From assembly GCA_028687545.1 (NCBI GenBank), contig JAQTZZ010000004.1:95979-159978 (forward strand): DNA of 64,000 nucleotides, given 5' to 3'. The notes beneath the pieces are model-generated. The model was not told the origin of the DNA and did not search any database. It saw only the letters and a program-made list of their open reading frames with translations. This document shows, in pieces, positions 34,157 to 42,630 of the stretch. The position numbers were made by a program, and so were the translations under genes. The stretch's first letter is position 1; each line of letters opens with the position of its first letter. The DNA comes from Candidatus Wallbacteria bacterium. GTDB taxonomy: Bacteria > Muiribacteriota > JAQTZZ01.

Positions 34157-34948
34157 ATGTTAAAAGAATCTCTGATCAGCAAGGCAATCATTTCCCGCTA
34201 TTTCCAGAAGCTGCAGAACTGCCTGGAACTGGATGTGGCGATCGCAGGAGGAGGGCCATCCGGCCTGGTTGCAGCCAGATATCTGGCTGAAAGCGGACTG
34301 AAAACCGCTCTGTTCGAAAAAAAGCTCTCTGTCGGAGGCGGCATCTGGGGTGGAGGAATGCTGTTCAACGAGATTGTGGTGGGAGATGAAGGAAAAAACA
34401 TCCTGGAATCAATGGGAGTAACCACAGAGCGATATCAAGCCGGATATCATACTGCCGACTCAGTGGAAGCCACAGCGGCCCTGGTATTTCAGGCCAGGAA
34501 GGCCGGGGCCTTTATTTTCAACACAATTGCCGTGGAAGATCTGATTGTCAGGCACGGCAGGGTCTGCGGCTTTGTGATCAACTGGACTCCTGTGGAAATG
34601 ACCGGGCTGCATGTGGATCCGCTGGCAGTCGAAGCGAAAATCTGCCTGGAAGCTACCGGGCATCCGCTGGAGATCCTGCAGACGCTTGTCCGGAAAAACG
34701 ACCTGAAGCTCAATACTCCTACCGGCAAAGTGATGGGCGAGCGCTCGATGGAAGCTGAGTCAGCTGAAGCCCTGGTGGTGGAACATACCGGCGAAATCTT
34801 CCCAGGTCTTTTTGTTTCCGGGATGGCAGCCAGCGCGGCCTATGGAGCTCCCAGGATGGGGCCGATTTTCGGCGGGATGCTGCAATCCGGGAAAAAGGTG
34901 GCTGAATTGATCATCCGCGAGCTGAAAGGGAAAAAAATGGAGGTTTGA
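34157..34948 (+). CDS. thi4: Thi4-type thiazole synthase, sulfide-dependent (His) form
   Basis: Makes adenosine-diphosphate thiazole from NAD, glycine and sulfur. 263 residues with the N-terminal dinucleotide motif AGGGPSGLVAARYLA, the GGGIWGGGMLF block, and the C-terminal GMAASAAYGAPRMGPIFGGML. In yeast Thi4 a Cys is consumed as sulfur donor; here the position reads GLHVDPL (His), as in methanogen enzymes that use free sulfide catalytically. It is the first gene after the TPP riboswitch. No thiG, thiS, thiF or thiH is present, consistent with Thi4 replacing them. Confidence 0.92.
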   Translation: MLKESLISKAIISRYFQKLQNCLELDVAIAGGGPSGLVAARYLAESGLKTALFEKKLSVGGGIWGGGMLFNEIVVGDEGKNILESMGVTTERYQAGYHTADSVEATAALVFQARKAGAFIFNTIAVEDLIVRHGRVCGFVINWTPVEMTGLHVDPLAVEAKICLEATGHPLEILQTLVRKNDLKLNTPTGKVMGERSMEAESAEALVVEHTGEIFPGLFVSGMAASAAYGAPRMGPIFGGMLQSGKKVAELIIRELKGKKMEV

Positions 34949-35953
34949 TTGCTGCAGATCATAGACGCAAATCTGAATCGGCTTCAGGAAGGGTTACGGG
35001 TGATTGAAGAATATTACAGATTCCTGGCTCCTTGTGATGCCGCAGGAGGGGAACTGTACCGGCTGAGGCACAGAGTGGCTGTTCAGGCTGAAAAAATCGG
35101 ATTTTTACCTGCCAGGAACACCCAGCTTGATCCTGGGAAAAATAGATCAGGAGGCAATCGAAAAAGCCTGGCCAGGGTTGTGACCGCCAATTTCAAACGC
35201 TGTCAGGAAGCAGCCAGAGTACTGGAAGAATATTGCAAAGTCTGCTCCTGCAACAGTGGATTCTGGCAGAAAATACGCTTCAGCCTTTACGAAATTGAAT
35301 CGGGTTTCAGGGTAAAAACTTTGATCGACAGGGAGCTGTATCTGATCCTGACCCCGAAGTACTGCAGGGAAGAACCTGAACTGATTGCAGAAAAAGCCTG
35401 CCGCGCAGGAGTTGAAATCATTCAATTCAGGCCTAAGCACTGGCCTGATGCCCGCGCCCTGGAGTCTGCCGTCAGAATCAGAAAAATCACTGAAGCATAT
35501 GGAGTGACTTTTCTGATCAATGACCGGCCGGATCTGGCGATGCTCTCCTGCGCTGATGGAGTGCATCTTGGCCAGGACGACATTCCTGCTGCCGAAGCCA
35601 GGAAAATGCTTGGTTATTCCAGGATAATCGGGTTATCAGTCCACAGCATCGCTCAATTGAAATCTGCAGGGGGGGAAGCCGATTACCTGGCTCTGGGACC
35701 GGTATTTTCCTGCCTGAGTAAAGAAAAGGCTGAGCCGATTGTCGGACTGCAGGCATTAAATGAAGCAGGGAAACTGGATTTAACTGTTCCCTTGTTTGCA
35801 GTCGGAGGAATTTCTGAGCGAAATTTTGAAGAGATTTACAGCCTGGGTCAATTCAGGCTGGCATTCATGACTGCTCTCAGCATGAACATAGATCCTGTGA
35901 AATGCATCAGGAAAATTCGAAAAATAAGGAGAAAGTATGAAAGCAAAAGATAA
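34949..35953 (+). CDS. thiE: ThiD2-ThiE fusion: HMP-phosphate kinase-like domain and thiamine-phosphate synthase
   Basis: 334 residues. Residues 1-125 (IIDANLNRLQEGLRVIEEYYRF ... VTANFKRCQEAARVLEEY) match the ThiD2 domain, reported to phosphorylate HMP-P. Residues 130-330 are ThiE: QFRPKHW, INDRPDLA, DGVHLGQDD, LSVHS, LGPVFSC, VGGIS. ThiE joins HMP-PP and the thiazole phosphate to give thiamine phosphate. The TTG start directly abuts the thi4 stop, with GGAGG inside the thi4 end. It overlaps thiC by 17 bp. Confidence 0.9.
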   Translation: MLQIIDANLNRLQEGLRVIEEYYRFLAPCDAAGGELYRLRHRVAVQAEKIGFLPARNTQLDPGKNRSGGNRKSLARVVTANFKRCQEAARVLEEYCKVCSCNSGFWQKIRFSLYEIESGFRVKTLIDRELYLILTPKYCREEPELIAEKACRAGVEIIQFRPKHWPDARALESAVRIRKITEAYGVTFLINDRPDLAMLSCADGVHLGQDDIPAAEARKMLGYSRIIGLSVHSIAQLKSAGGEADYLALGPVFSCLSKEKAEPIVGLQALNEAGKLDLTVPLFAVGGISERNFEEIYSLGQFRLAFMTALSMNIDPVKCIRKIRKIRRKYESKR

Positions 35954-37217
35954 TTCGCAGGAAAATGCCCTGAAAAAGATCGCCGTGAAAGAGAATCTTG
36001 ATTTTCAGACCTTGAAAATGAATTTTCTGGCTGGATCAGTAGTTTATCTGAAAAACCGCCAGCGGCAGATTGAACCTGTGGGAATCGGAAAAAATCTTCC
36101 GACCAGGGTTAATGTCAATCTGGGCACTTCCGGAGACCTGAATTGCATTGAAGACGAGTTTTTGAAGCTGGAAGTATGTGAAAAATACGGCGCTGATGCC
36201 GTAATGGATCTTTCCACAGCAGGAGACTTGAAAAAAATCAGGCAAGAGATTCTGAAGCGGTCCTCGATCCCTTTAGGGACAGTGCCGATTTATGAGGCAT
36301 ATCTAAAGGCACAAAAAAAGTACGGAGATTTTGCCCTGATGCAGGCGGCTGAAATGCTTGACATTGTAGCCGGCCAGGCCGATGAAGGTGTGGATTTCAT
36401 GACCGTTCACGCTGGCGTGACGCTGGAAACTGTCAGAAAACTCGAGCTAAAGAGGCGGCTTTTGGGGATCGTCAGCCGCGGAGGCAGTTTTCTGTCGTAC
36501 TGGATGTCCAAAAACAATGCTGAAAACCCTTTTCTGACTCATTTTGACGAACTGCTGGAGATCATGGCCGGCCGGAATGTAGTGCTAAGCCTGGGCGACG
36601 GGTTGAGACCAGGCTGCATTTTCGACGCCACCGACAGGTCCCAGATTTCAGAACTTCTGCTGATGGGGGAACTCAGGGACAGGGCCATCGGGAAAGGAGT
36701 GCAGGTGATGATCGAAGGGCCGGGGCATGTCCCGCGCTCTGAAATTAAAGCCAACATGGAACTTGAAAAGAAACTCTGTGGAGGCGCGCCGTTCTATGTG
36801 CTTGGTCCGATACCGGCCGATGTCGCCCCCGGTTACGACCATATCTGCGCAGCTGTGGGAGGAGCTCTCGCGGCTGCGGCTGGAGCGGATTTTCTCTGCT
36901 GTGTCACTCCTGCGGAGCACCTGAGGCTGCCTGACCTTGGCGACATCCGCGAAGGATTGATGGCTGCAAGGATCGCGGCACAGATCGGAGACCTGGAGAA
37001 GGGTGTCCGGAAAGCCTGGGATAGGAATCTCATGATGGATCAGGCCAGAGCGGCATTTGACTGGAAAAAACAGGAGAAATTCGCCCTTGATCCTGTGAAG
37101 TTCAGGGATTACCGTGAAAGCGTGCAGCTTGCCGACCGCGAGACCTGTTCGATGTGCGGTGAACTCTGCGCGCTGAAGATATATGGAAAATCAGGCGGAA
37201 CAAAAAATAAGATCTGA
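35937..37217 (+). CDS. thiC: Phosphomethylpyrimidine (HMP-P) synthase
   Basis: Radical SAM enzyme that rearranges aminoimidazole ribotide to HMP phosphate. 426 residues, the short form without the N-terminal ThiC-associated domain. Motifs: RVNVNLGTSGD, MDLSTAGDL, VHAGVT, RGGS, EGPGHVP, LGPIPADVAPGYDHI, TPAEHL and the C-terminal 4Fe-4S site CxxCxxxxC in CSMCGELC. ATG 35937 follows AGGAGA. Its stop TGA is part of the extended -10 of the next gene. Confidence 0.96.
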   Translation: MKAKDNSQENALKKIAVKENLDFQTLKMNFLAGSVVYLKNRQRQIEPVGIGKNLPTRVNVNLGTSGDLNCIEDEFLKLEVCEKYGADAVMDLSTAGDLKKIRQEILKRSSIPLGTVPIYEAYLKAQKKYGDFALMQAAEMLDIVAGQADEGVDFMTVHAGVTLETVRKLELKRRLLGIVSRGGSFLSYWMSKNNAENPFLTHFDELLEIMAGRNVVLSLGDGLRPGCIFDATDRSQISELLLMGELRDRAIGKGVQVMIEGPGHVPRSEIKANMELEKKLCGGAPFYVLGPIPADVAPGYDHICAAVGGALAAAAGADFLCCVTPAEHLRLPDLGDIREGLMAARIAAQIGDLEKGVRKAWDRNLMMDQARAAFDWKKQEKFALDPVKFRDYRESVQLADRETCSMCGELCALKIYGKSGGTKNKI

Positions 37218-37223
37218 TATAAT
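37215..37223 (+). promoter_or_regulatory. Extended -10 (TGATATAAT) for a leaderless YkgJ-like mRNA
   Basis: TG-A-TATAAT, with TGA also the thiC stop, then 6 nt and the ATG at 37230. No Shine-Dalgarno is present. Transcription should begin at the ATG. Confidence 0.65.
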
Positions 37224-37229
37224 GAATTC

Positions 37230-37688
37230 ATGCCTTTTAAATGCCGGTGCCCGCACTGCAGTTCGGAATTCCATATTTTTAATTTCCGGGAAACTGATTT
37301 TCTCTGCCCGGTCTGCCGGAAAAAGATTCTCTCCCGGAAATTTGACAGGGAGAAAGTCAAACAGCTTCCCTGCAGAAACTGCGGGGCTTGCTGCAGATTC
37401 GTGCCTGAACTTACAGCTTCGGATCTTGCGAGATTCAGGAAGAAGTTTCCTGAGCCTGATGAATATTTGTACGAAAAGAAGGGGAAGCTCTACTTCTATC
37501 TTCTGGATGAGAACAGTCAGCGCAGGCTGAGCAGCACCAAACTGGCAGGCTGCTACTGTATTTTTTTCGACCGCAGGACAGGGTTCTGTGCGATCCATAC
37601 CTTCAAACCAGCGCAATGCACTGCTCTGGAAGCGAGCTTTGCCTGCAGAGGCGAGCAAAAGCCGGAAGTGGATTTTTCGAAAATCTGA
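37230..37688 (+). CDS. YkgJ-family cysteine cluster protein with N-terminal zinc ribbon
   Basis: 152 residues. The N-terminus has two CxxC knuckles (CRCPHC and CPVC) like a zinc ribbon. Residues 48-152 are the YkgJ-type cluster domain: CRNCGACCRFVPEL, then GCYCIFF, FCAIHTFKPAQC, and a final Cys; the cysteines probably bind Fe-S or zinc. Function unknown. It sits between thiC and yggS with its own leaderless-type promoter. Confidence 0.82.
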   Translation: MPFKCRCPHCSSEFHIFNFRETDFLCPVCRKKILSRKFDREKVKQLPCRNCGACCRFVPELTASDLARFRKKFPEPDEYLYEKKGKLYFYLLDENSQRRLSSTKLAGCYCIFFDRRTGFCAIHTFKPAQCTALEASFACRGEQKPEVDFSKI

Positions 37689-37694
37689 TATAAT
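37686..37694 (+). promoter_or_regulatory. Extended -10 (TGATATAAT) for a leaderless yggS mRNA
   Basis: Identical nonamer to that at 37215-37223. TGA is again the preceding stop codon, and 6 nt again separate it from the ATG at 37701. No Shine-Dalgarno. Confidence 0.65.
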
Positions 37695-37700
37695 GCTGCC

Positions 37701-38378
37701 ATGGAGACTCCGGCAGTCATCGCAGAAAACATCAGGAAGATCCAAGCTGTAATTGCCGCTTCAGCGAACCCTGAGGCGATTCTGGTTGCGGTCTCTAAAA
37801 ACCAGACAGTGGAAGCCATCAAGGCCGCTTATGATTGCGGGATCAGGGATTTCGGAGAAAACCGGGTGCAGGAATTCCAGTCGAAATACCCGGTTCTGCC
37901 GGCAGACATCCGCTGGCATTTCATCGGGAGCCTGCAGAAGAACAAGGTCAAATACATCTGCGGCAAAGTGTTCCTGGTGCACTCAGTGGACAGTCTCAGC
38001 CTTGCCTGCGAAATCGACAGACGGGCAGGCCAATCCGGCTTGACTGTGAAAGTGCTGCTTGAAGTCAAGACTTCCCCTGAAGAAGGGAAACAGGGTGTGG
38101 AGACCGCTGCTGCCCCCTTGCTGGTCTCTGAAATCCTGAAACTCGAACATCTCGATTTTCAGGGATTGATGACAATGGCTCCGTTTGTTGAAGACAGGGA
38201 ACCGATCATTTCCTCTTTCAGGGCTTTGAAAAAAGTTAAGCAGATTATTGAAGATACGGGAGAGACTGCTGTAAAATATCTTTCAATGGGAATGAGCGAC
38301 GATTTTCAGATCGCTCTCAATGAAGGTACCAGCATTATAAGAATCGGACGTGGAATATTCGGTGAAAGGAGAGGGTAA
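37701..38378 (+). CDS. yggS: YggS/PLPBP pyridoxal-phosphate homeostasis protein
   Basis: 225 residues, single-domain PLP protein with a TIM-barrel fold. Motifs: ILVAVSKNQ (PLP Lys), DFGENRVQEF, WHFIGSLQKNK, the LMTMAPF block, LSMGMSDDFQIAL and IRIGRGIFG. It controls free PLP and amino-acid balance rather than acting as an enzyme. It heads the yggS-sepF-yggT-divIVA division cluster. Confidence 0.94.
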   Translation: METPAVIAENIRKIQAVIAASANPEAILVAVSKNQTVEAIKAAYDCGIRDFGENRVQEFQSKYPVLPADIRWHFIGSLQKNKVKYICGKVFLVHSVDSLSLACEIDRRAGQSGLTVKVLLEVKTSPEEGKQGVETAAAPLLVSEILKLEHLDFQGLMTMAPFVEDREPIISSFRALKKVKQIIEDTGETAVKYLSMGMSDDFQIALNEGTSIIRIGRGIFGERRG

Positions 38379-38756
38379 GTGAACAAGTTTCTCAAAAAAG
38401 TCTGGGATTTTTTCACTTTTGAGGATTATGAAGAGGATGAGCAGGAGGAACCTGCCGAAAATAAACCCGCTCCACCGAAGCTCAAGCTCGAAGTCAGCGT
38501 GCTTGCGATTGCCAATTATGATGAGGTGGTCAAGATTACTACCAGGCTCAAGGAACAGCAGGGAGTGATCGCTGATCTGTCCAGGCTGACCTCAGACGAG
38601 CGCAAAAGGGCGATCGATTTCGTCTGCGGTACGATTTATGCCCTCAACGGCAACCTGCAGAAACTTTCCGAAAACACTTTCTTTTTCGCTCCCTCCTTTG
38701 TCAGTTTCAAAGTTGAACGGGGAAAACCGGAAGAAGAAATCTTCGGTAAGGATTGA
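38379..38756 (+). CDS. sepF: Cell division protein SepF
   Basis: 125 residues. N-terminal amphipathic membrane-binding helix (NKFLKKVWDFF), an acidic linker, and a C-terminal SepF domain (about 40-118; DEVVKITTRLKEQQGVIADLSRLTSDERKRAIDFVCGTIYALNG). SepF tethers FtsZ to the membrane in Gram-positives, cyanobacteria and archaea. The GTG start abuts the yggS stop. Confidence 0.93.
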   Translation: MNKFLKKVWDFFTFEDYEEDEQEEPAENKPAPPKLKLEVSVLAIANYDEVVKITTRLKEQQGVIADLSRLTSDERKRAIDFVCGTIYALNGNLQKLSENTFFFAPSFVSFKVERGKPEEEIFGKD

Positions 38757-39010
38757 TGGAAAGGCTGATCGTAGCGGTATTTATCAGCTTCCAGGTGCTG
38801 ATCGGGATCAGAGTGGTCCTCTCCTGGCTCGGCCAGGAACGGGGGAACAGTTTTTCCGATTTTGTCCATGATTTCACTGAACCATTATTATCCCGCCTGA
38901 GAATTGTACTGCCCATGAACGGCATGGGGATCGACCTTTCCCCGGTGATCGCCTTTTTTCTGCTGAATCTCCTGATGGAGGTTGTGATCAATCTCCTGAG
39001 GATGGGATGA
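38756..39010 (+). CDS. yggT: YggT-family membrane protein
   Basis: 84 residues with two hydrophobic helices (about 4-24 and 62-82) flanking the conserved middle (GNSFSDFVHDFTEPLLSRLRIVLP). YggT proteins are linked to division-site or osmotic functions by context. ATG 38756 overlaps the sepF stop (TGATG). Confidence 0.9.
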   Translation: MERLIVAVFISFQVLIGIRVVLSWLGQERGNSFSDFVHDFTEPLLSRLRIVLPMNGMGIDLSPVIAFFLLNLLMEVVINLLRMG

Positions 39011-39027
39011 AGTGCAGAGATCCAAAA

Positions 39028-39120
39028 TGTTGAATGCTGAATGCTGAATTTTGAATGGAGAAAAAATCAAGATGGCGTGTCAAATCTGTAATTTAAAATT
39101 CAAGATTCAACACTTGAAAT
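39028..39120. repeat. Heptad-repeat palindrome (family A), second copy
   Basis: The left arm is TGTTGAA TGCTGAA TGCTGAA TTTTGAA (39028-39055). The right arm, read on the other strand, is TTTCAAG TGTTGAA TCTTGAA TTTTAAA TTACAGA (about 39083-39120). It shares TGTTGAA, TGCTGAA, TTTTAAA and TTACAGA with the element after ahcY. It separates yggT and divIVA. Confidence 0.7.
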
Positions 39121-39166
39121 TCTGCCTTTCAATCCGGCTGCAAGACATCATGAAAAGGAAGACGAT

Positions 39167-39628
39167 ATGATTACCCCAATTGAACTGTCCAGGATCAAGT
39201 TCAATCAGTCGTTCCGGGGTTATGATGTCCACGAGGTGGAAGAATTCATCATCCGCATCTCCCAGGATTATGAGAAGCTTTTCGCTGAAAACCAGGCTCT
39301 TAAAAAGAAGCTCGGCCTGATGGAAAACAAGCTCGCAGGCTATGCGGAAATGGAAACAAACCTGAAAAAGACCCTGGTTTCAGCGCAGAAAACCTCGACC
39401 GAAGTCCGGGAGGACGCTGTCCGGAAATCCGACATCATTCTGCGCGAGGCTGAATTGAACGCAGAGCGTGTAGTGGAGGAAGCCAGGCAGGAAGCCAGGG
39501 AACTCACCAACAAGATCAGGATGCTGAAGCGGCAGAAAAAACTGGTGCGCGACGAACTCCTGGGCGTGATCAAGCGCTATCATGACCTTCTGGAGACTGA
39601 AGATGACGAACGCAAGGAAAGATCTTAA
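39167..39628 (+). CDS. divIVA: DivIVA-domain cell division/polarity protein
   Basis: 153 residues. The N-terminal DivIVA motif (ITPIELSRIKFNQSFRGYDV) binds membranes; residues 25-150 form a coiled coil. It senses curved membrane at poles and septa in Gram-positive bacteria. ATG 39167 follows AAGGAAG. Completes the yggS-sepF-yggT-divIVA order typical of Firmicutes and Actinobacteria, here in an LPS-making cell. Confidence 0.92.
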   Translation: MITPIELSRIKFNQSFRGYDVHEVEEFIIRISQDYEKLFAENQALKKKLGLMENKLAGYAEMETNLKKTLVSAQKTSTEVREDAVRKSDIILREAELNAERVVEEARQEARELTNKIRMLKRQKKLVRDELLGVIKRYHDLLETEDDERKERS

Positions 39629-40655
39629 AACCTTTTATTTCGAAGATGGGACCCTCTTTCTCCTCAATCAGTTGAAACTTCCCCTGAAAATCGAGTACAT
39701 CCCCTGCAGAACCGTGAAACAGGTGGCACGGGCGATCAGGAAAATGATCGTCAGAGGGGCTCCTGCGATCGGTGTGACTGCAGCCTATGGGATGGCTCTG
39801 GCAGCACGGGAATTTGAGGGTAACCGCGCCTTTGTAAAAAAAATGGAGCGCTCAGCCGAGCTTCTGCGCAGCACCCGGCCGACAGCCGTGAATCTGGCCT
39901 GGGCGCTGGAGCGGATGAGAAAACTCTATTCCAACTCAGCATTGCCTTCCTTGGAGATAGCGATACTGATGCTCAGGGAAGCGGTCCGGATCGATTGCGA
40001 GGATCTGAGCCTCTGCAGAAAGATCGGCGCAGCAGGTGCTGAACTGATCGCCCACGGTGACGGGATACTGACCCACTGCAATGCCGGGGCTCTAGCCACA
40101 GCCGGCTGGGGGACGGCTCTGGGAGTGATCCGGTCAGCCCATGAATCCGGGAAAAAGATCCGGGTTTTCATCGATGAGACCAGACCTTATCTCCAGGGAG
40201 CCAGAATCACGGCTCTGGAAATAATGAAAATGGGGATCGAATGTTATCTGATCTGTGACAATATGGCCGGATATATGATGAAAAAAGGTGAAATCCGGAA
40301 AGTGATTGTAGGCGCAGACCGCATCGCGGCAAACGGGGACACTGCGAATAAAATCGGCACTTATTCCCTGGCTGTGCTGGCTTCGTATCACAACATCCCG
40401 TTTTTCGTGGCAGCCCCTGTCTCCACTTTTGACCTGACCTTGAAATCAGGCGAGCTGATTCCGATCGAAGAGCGGCCGGAGTGCGAAATCACCACTATCA
40501 GAGGGAAGAGAATCGCTCCCCTGGGCGTGAAAGTCAAAAATCCGGCCTTTGATGTGACCCCGGCAGAGCTGATCAGCGCGATCATCACAGAGCACGGGAT
40601 TGTAAGGCCGCCTTTTCAGGGCAAACTGGCCAAACTGGAACCGGTTCTAAAGTAA
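39603..40655 (+). CDS. mtnA: Methylthioribose-1-phosphate isomerase
   Basis: Converts methylthioribose 1-phosphate to methylthioribulose 1-phosphate in methionine salvage. 350 residues with RGAPAIGVTAAYG, RPTAVNLAWAL, the catalytic Cys in LTHCNAGALAT and the catalytic Asp in VGADRIAANGD, then NKIGTYSLAVLA. I prefer ATG 39603 (GGAG upstream) over 39582; it overlaps divIVA by 26 bp. No other salvage genes are nearby, and an archaeal-type ribose-1,5-bisphosphate isomerase is a less likely alternative given the motifs. Confidence 0.93.
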   Translation: MTNARKDLKTFYFEDGTLFLLNQLKLPLKIEYIPCRTVKQVARAIRKMIVRGAPAIGVTAAYGMALAAREFEGNRAFVKKMERSAELLRSTRPTAVNLAWALERMRKLYSNSALPSLEIAILMLREAVRIDCEDLSLCRKIGAAGAELIAHGDGILTHCNAGALATAGWGTALGVIRSAHESGKKIRVFIDETRPYLQGARITALEIMKMGIECYLICDNMAGYMMKKGEIRKVIVGADRIAANGDTANKIGTYSLAVLASYHNIPFFVAAPVSTFDLTLKSGELIPIEERPECEITTIRGKRIAPLGVKVKNPAFDVTPAELISAIITEHGIVRPPFQGKLAKLEPVLK

Positions 40656-40687
40656 AAGAGAGAGCTTTTTTAGTGCTCTCTCTTTTT
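40654..40687. terminator. Terminator between mtnA and the lipoprotein gene
   Basis: AGAGAGAGC (40657-40665), 9-nt loop, GCTCTCTCT (40675-40683), then a short T run, with A's on the left. It separates convergent genes and can serve both. Confidence 0.8.
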
Positions 40688-40728
40688 CAGGAGGGTAACC
40701 GAGTAATAGTGTTAAGTTAGACCATCAA

Positions 40729-42621
40729 TCATGGCGCTTGTGTCATGTCTCCAGTACTGATTGAGCGCGAGCCGCTTTCCACAACTGCAGTAGACCAGGT
40801 GGTAACCTGGAAAGTATGGGCTTCGGTTGTGGTGACGGTCGTACTGTATGAATATGGGGGTGCTGTAGTAGTATCCCAGTACATGATCCAGTCAGGTTTG
40901 ATCTCAGTGTCTACCTGATCCACATTGAACCCTGAGACATGCGCGTCATTCATAGCATCAACGTCAGCACCCAATGCCGTCGTCCACTGCAGCTGAACCA
41001 GTCCGGATGCCTGATGGTATGTGGCGGAAACAAATACCGGCGCAGGTGGAGCAAGCAGGAGCGTGAAGGAACGCCACTCAGACCAGGCGGTTGGAATATT
41101 GTGGGCTACAGACCCTGCAACTCTCCAATAATAAGTACATCCACGGGTGAGCGACACTGTTCCGGTATAGGTTTTATTGATGGCAATCACGTTATTCAAC
41201 AATACATCAGTAAATTGCCAGAAAACAGATTTTACAATCGAACCGTTGACTTCAGGAGTGGAAGCCAGTTCCAGCACATACTGATTGCAGCCTGAGCTCA
41301 TTGACCAGGAAAAGTTCGGATTCAAACTGGCTATGTAGCTGCCGTTTTCAGGCGAGATCGGCTGTGGCGGCGTCATCTTCCTCTTCACGAATCTAAAGAC
41401 CGAACTGGGGGACTTCCATGAGATTACTTCAGCCCTTACACACCAGAAATACCGGGTGTTTTCCTTGAGCGCAGGGATATTTCCCGTATAAATACCGAGA
41501 GTGCTGGAATTGTAAACCAGAGGTGTGTCCTGATTGATCTGGGAGTAAATAATAGATGTCGAGTTTTTGATGATTGACTGCCAGACGATCGGGTCTGAGG
41601 GTTCGTACGAATCATCATTGTCGACATCTTCTGCAACGACCAGTTCGTATTTCGAGGCTCCGCTGACTGATTCCCATGAGAAGATCGGAGTTTCCTCATA
41701 GACTTCGCTGGTGTTGGGAGGGCTGACTAGATTAGGAATCGTAGCCACTGAATTCTGGGATGCCGGGAAAATTTCCACAAGTGTTGTTTCGCCTGCTTTG
41801 ACGTTGATATCGTCCCCTGCCACATTTTCCTGGAGCCCGGTGGCATTGTTGAGGATGCTGAGCTTGATCCTGTAATGCGTCTTCATCTGATATTCTTCGG
41901 TCGACCCGTCCGGGTGCATCACTTTTTTTATGTATTCGACTGTTTCAGGCAGATTCTCAAATTTGAAGTTTCCTGCAACATAGCCCTTTGGGGGAAGAAT
42001 AATCTGCATGGTTGGGGTGCTGGAGACTTCGAGCCCGTCTTGAGTCAGATAATTGGACAGGACGATTTCTTTGACATTGGCTGCTGCTGACGGCAGATCA
42101 TTGTTTCCATTGTAATGTGCGCTGATCACGCCCAGGTTGGTGGACAGGTTGTTATAGACTTCTGCCGTGAAGAAAGTATTTTCATTCTGGATCTGAAGCA
42201 GGAAGTCCTTCTCCATGTAACCGGCTTTATTCATTTTAACAGTATAGACGTCGCTGACCATGCTGCTGACCATGAAATTGTATGTCAGAATCGAACCTGA
42301 AGTTCCGAATGTCACTTCTTTAGTTTCGGATTTTGTCTGAGCCTGATAGATCAGAGACGAGTTGTTCACTGAAGTCATCTCAATCATCACTCCGTTGATC
42401 GGAATGCCGTAATTATCGGTGACTATCCCGTAAACATCCGCATATTTCTGAGCGGTCTGGGTGCTGGTGGTCGTGGTGTTGGTGACTGTGGTGGAAACCA
42501 CTCCCGGACTAGAGGTGGCAGTCGTGAATTTGCTGGCCAGCGTATCTTTTCCATCCCCGTTGCAGCTTGCGATTATGAACGAAAGAACTCCGAGCAGTGT
42601 AAAAAACAGAAGCTTCCGCAT
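40729..42621 (-). CDS. Lipoprotein with carboxypeptidase-regulatory-like and Fn3-like domains
   Basis: 630 residues. Lipobox IASC (Cys20), a Thr/Ser-rich linker (about 30-58), a carboxypeptidase regulatory-like beta domain (VYGIVTDNYGIPINGVMIEM), then a beta-rich region and two or three Fn3-like modules (PNLVSPPNTSEVYEETPIFSWES, PPQPISPENGSYIASLNPNFSWS, PPAPVFVSATYHQASGLVQLQWT). It is likely a surface-exposed lipoprotein. It starts 9 bp after the outer-membrane protein gene, so the two are co-transcribed and may form one complex. Confidence 0.85.
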   Translation of the reverse strand: MRKLLFFTLLGVLSFIIASCNGDGKDTLASKFTTATSSPGVVSTTVTNTTTTSTQTAQKYADVYGIVTDNYGIPINGVMIEMTSVNNSSLIYQAQTKSETKEVTFGTSGSILTYNFMVSSMVSDVYTVKMNKAGYMEKDFLLQIQNENTFFTAEVYNNLSTNLGVISAHYNGNNDLPSAAANVKEIVLSNYLTQDGLEVSSTPTMQIILPPKGYVAGNFKFENLPETVEYIKKVMHPDGSTEEYQMKTHYRIKLSILNNATGLQENVAGDDINVKAGETTLVEIFPASQNSVATIPNLVSPPNTSEVYEETPIFSWESVSGASKYELVVAEDVDNDDSYEPSDPIVWQSIIKNSTSIIYSQINQDTPLVYNSSTLGIYTGNIPALKENTRYFWCVRAEVISWKSPSSVFRFVKRKMTPPQPISPENGSYIASLNPNFSWSMSSGCNQYVLELASTPEVNGSIVKSVFWQFTDVLLNNVIAINKTYTGTVSLTRGCTYYWRVAGSVAHNIPTAWSEWRSFTLLLAPPAPVFVSATYHQASGLVQLQWTTALGADVDAMNDAHVSGFNVDQVDTEIKPDWIMYWDTTTAPPYSYSTTVTTTEAHTFQVTTWSTAVVESGSRSISTGDMTQAP

Positions 42622-42630
42622 TTCCCCTCC

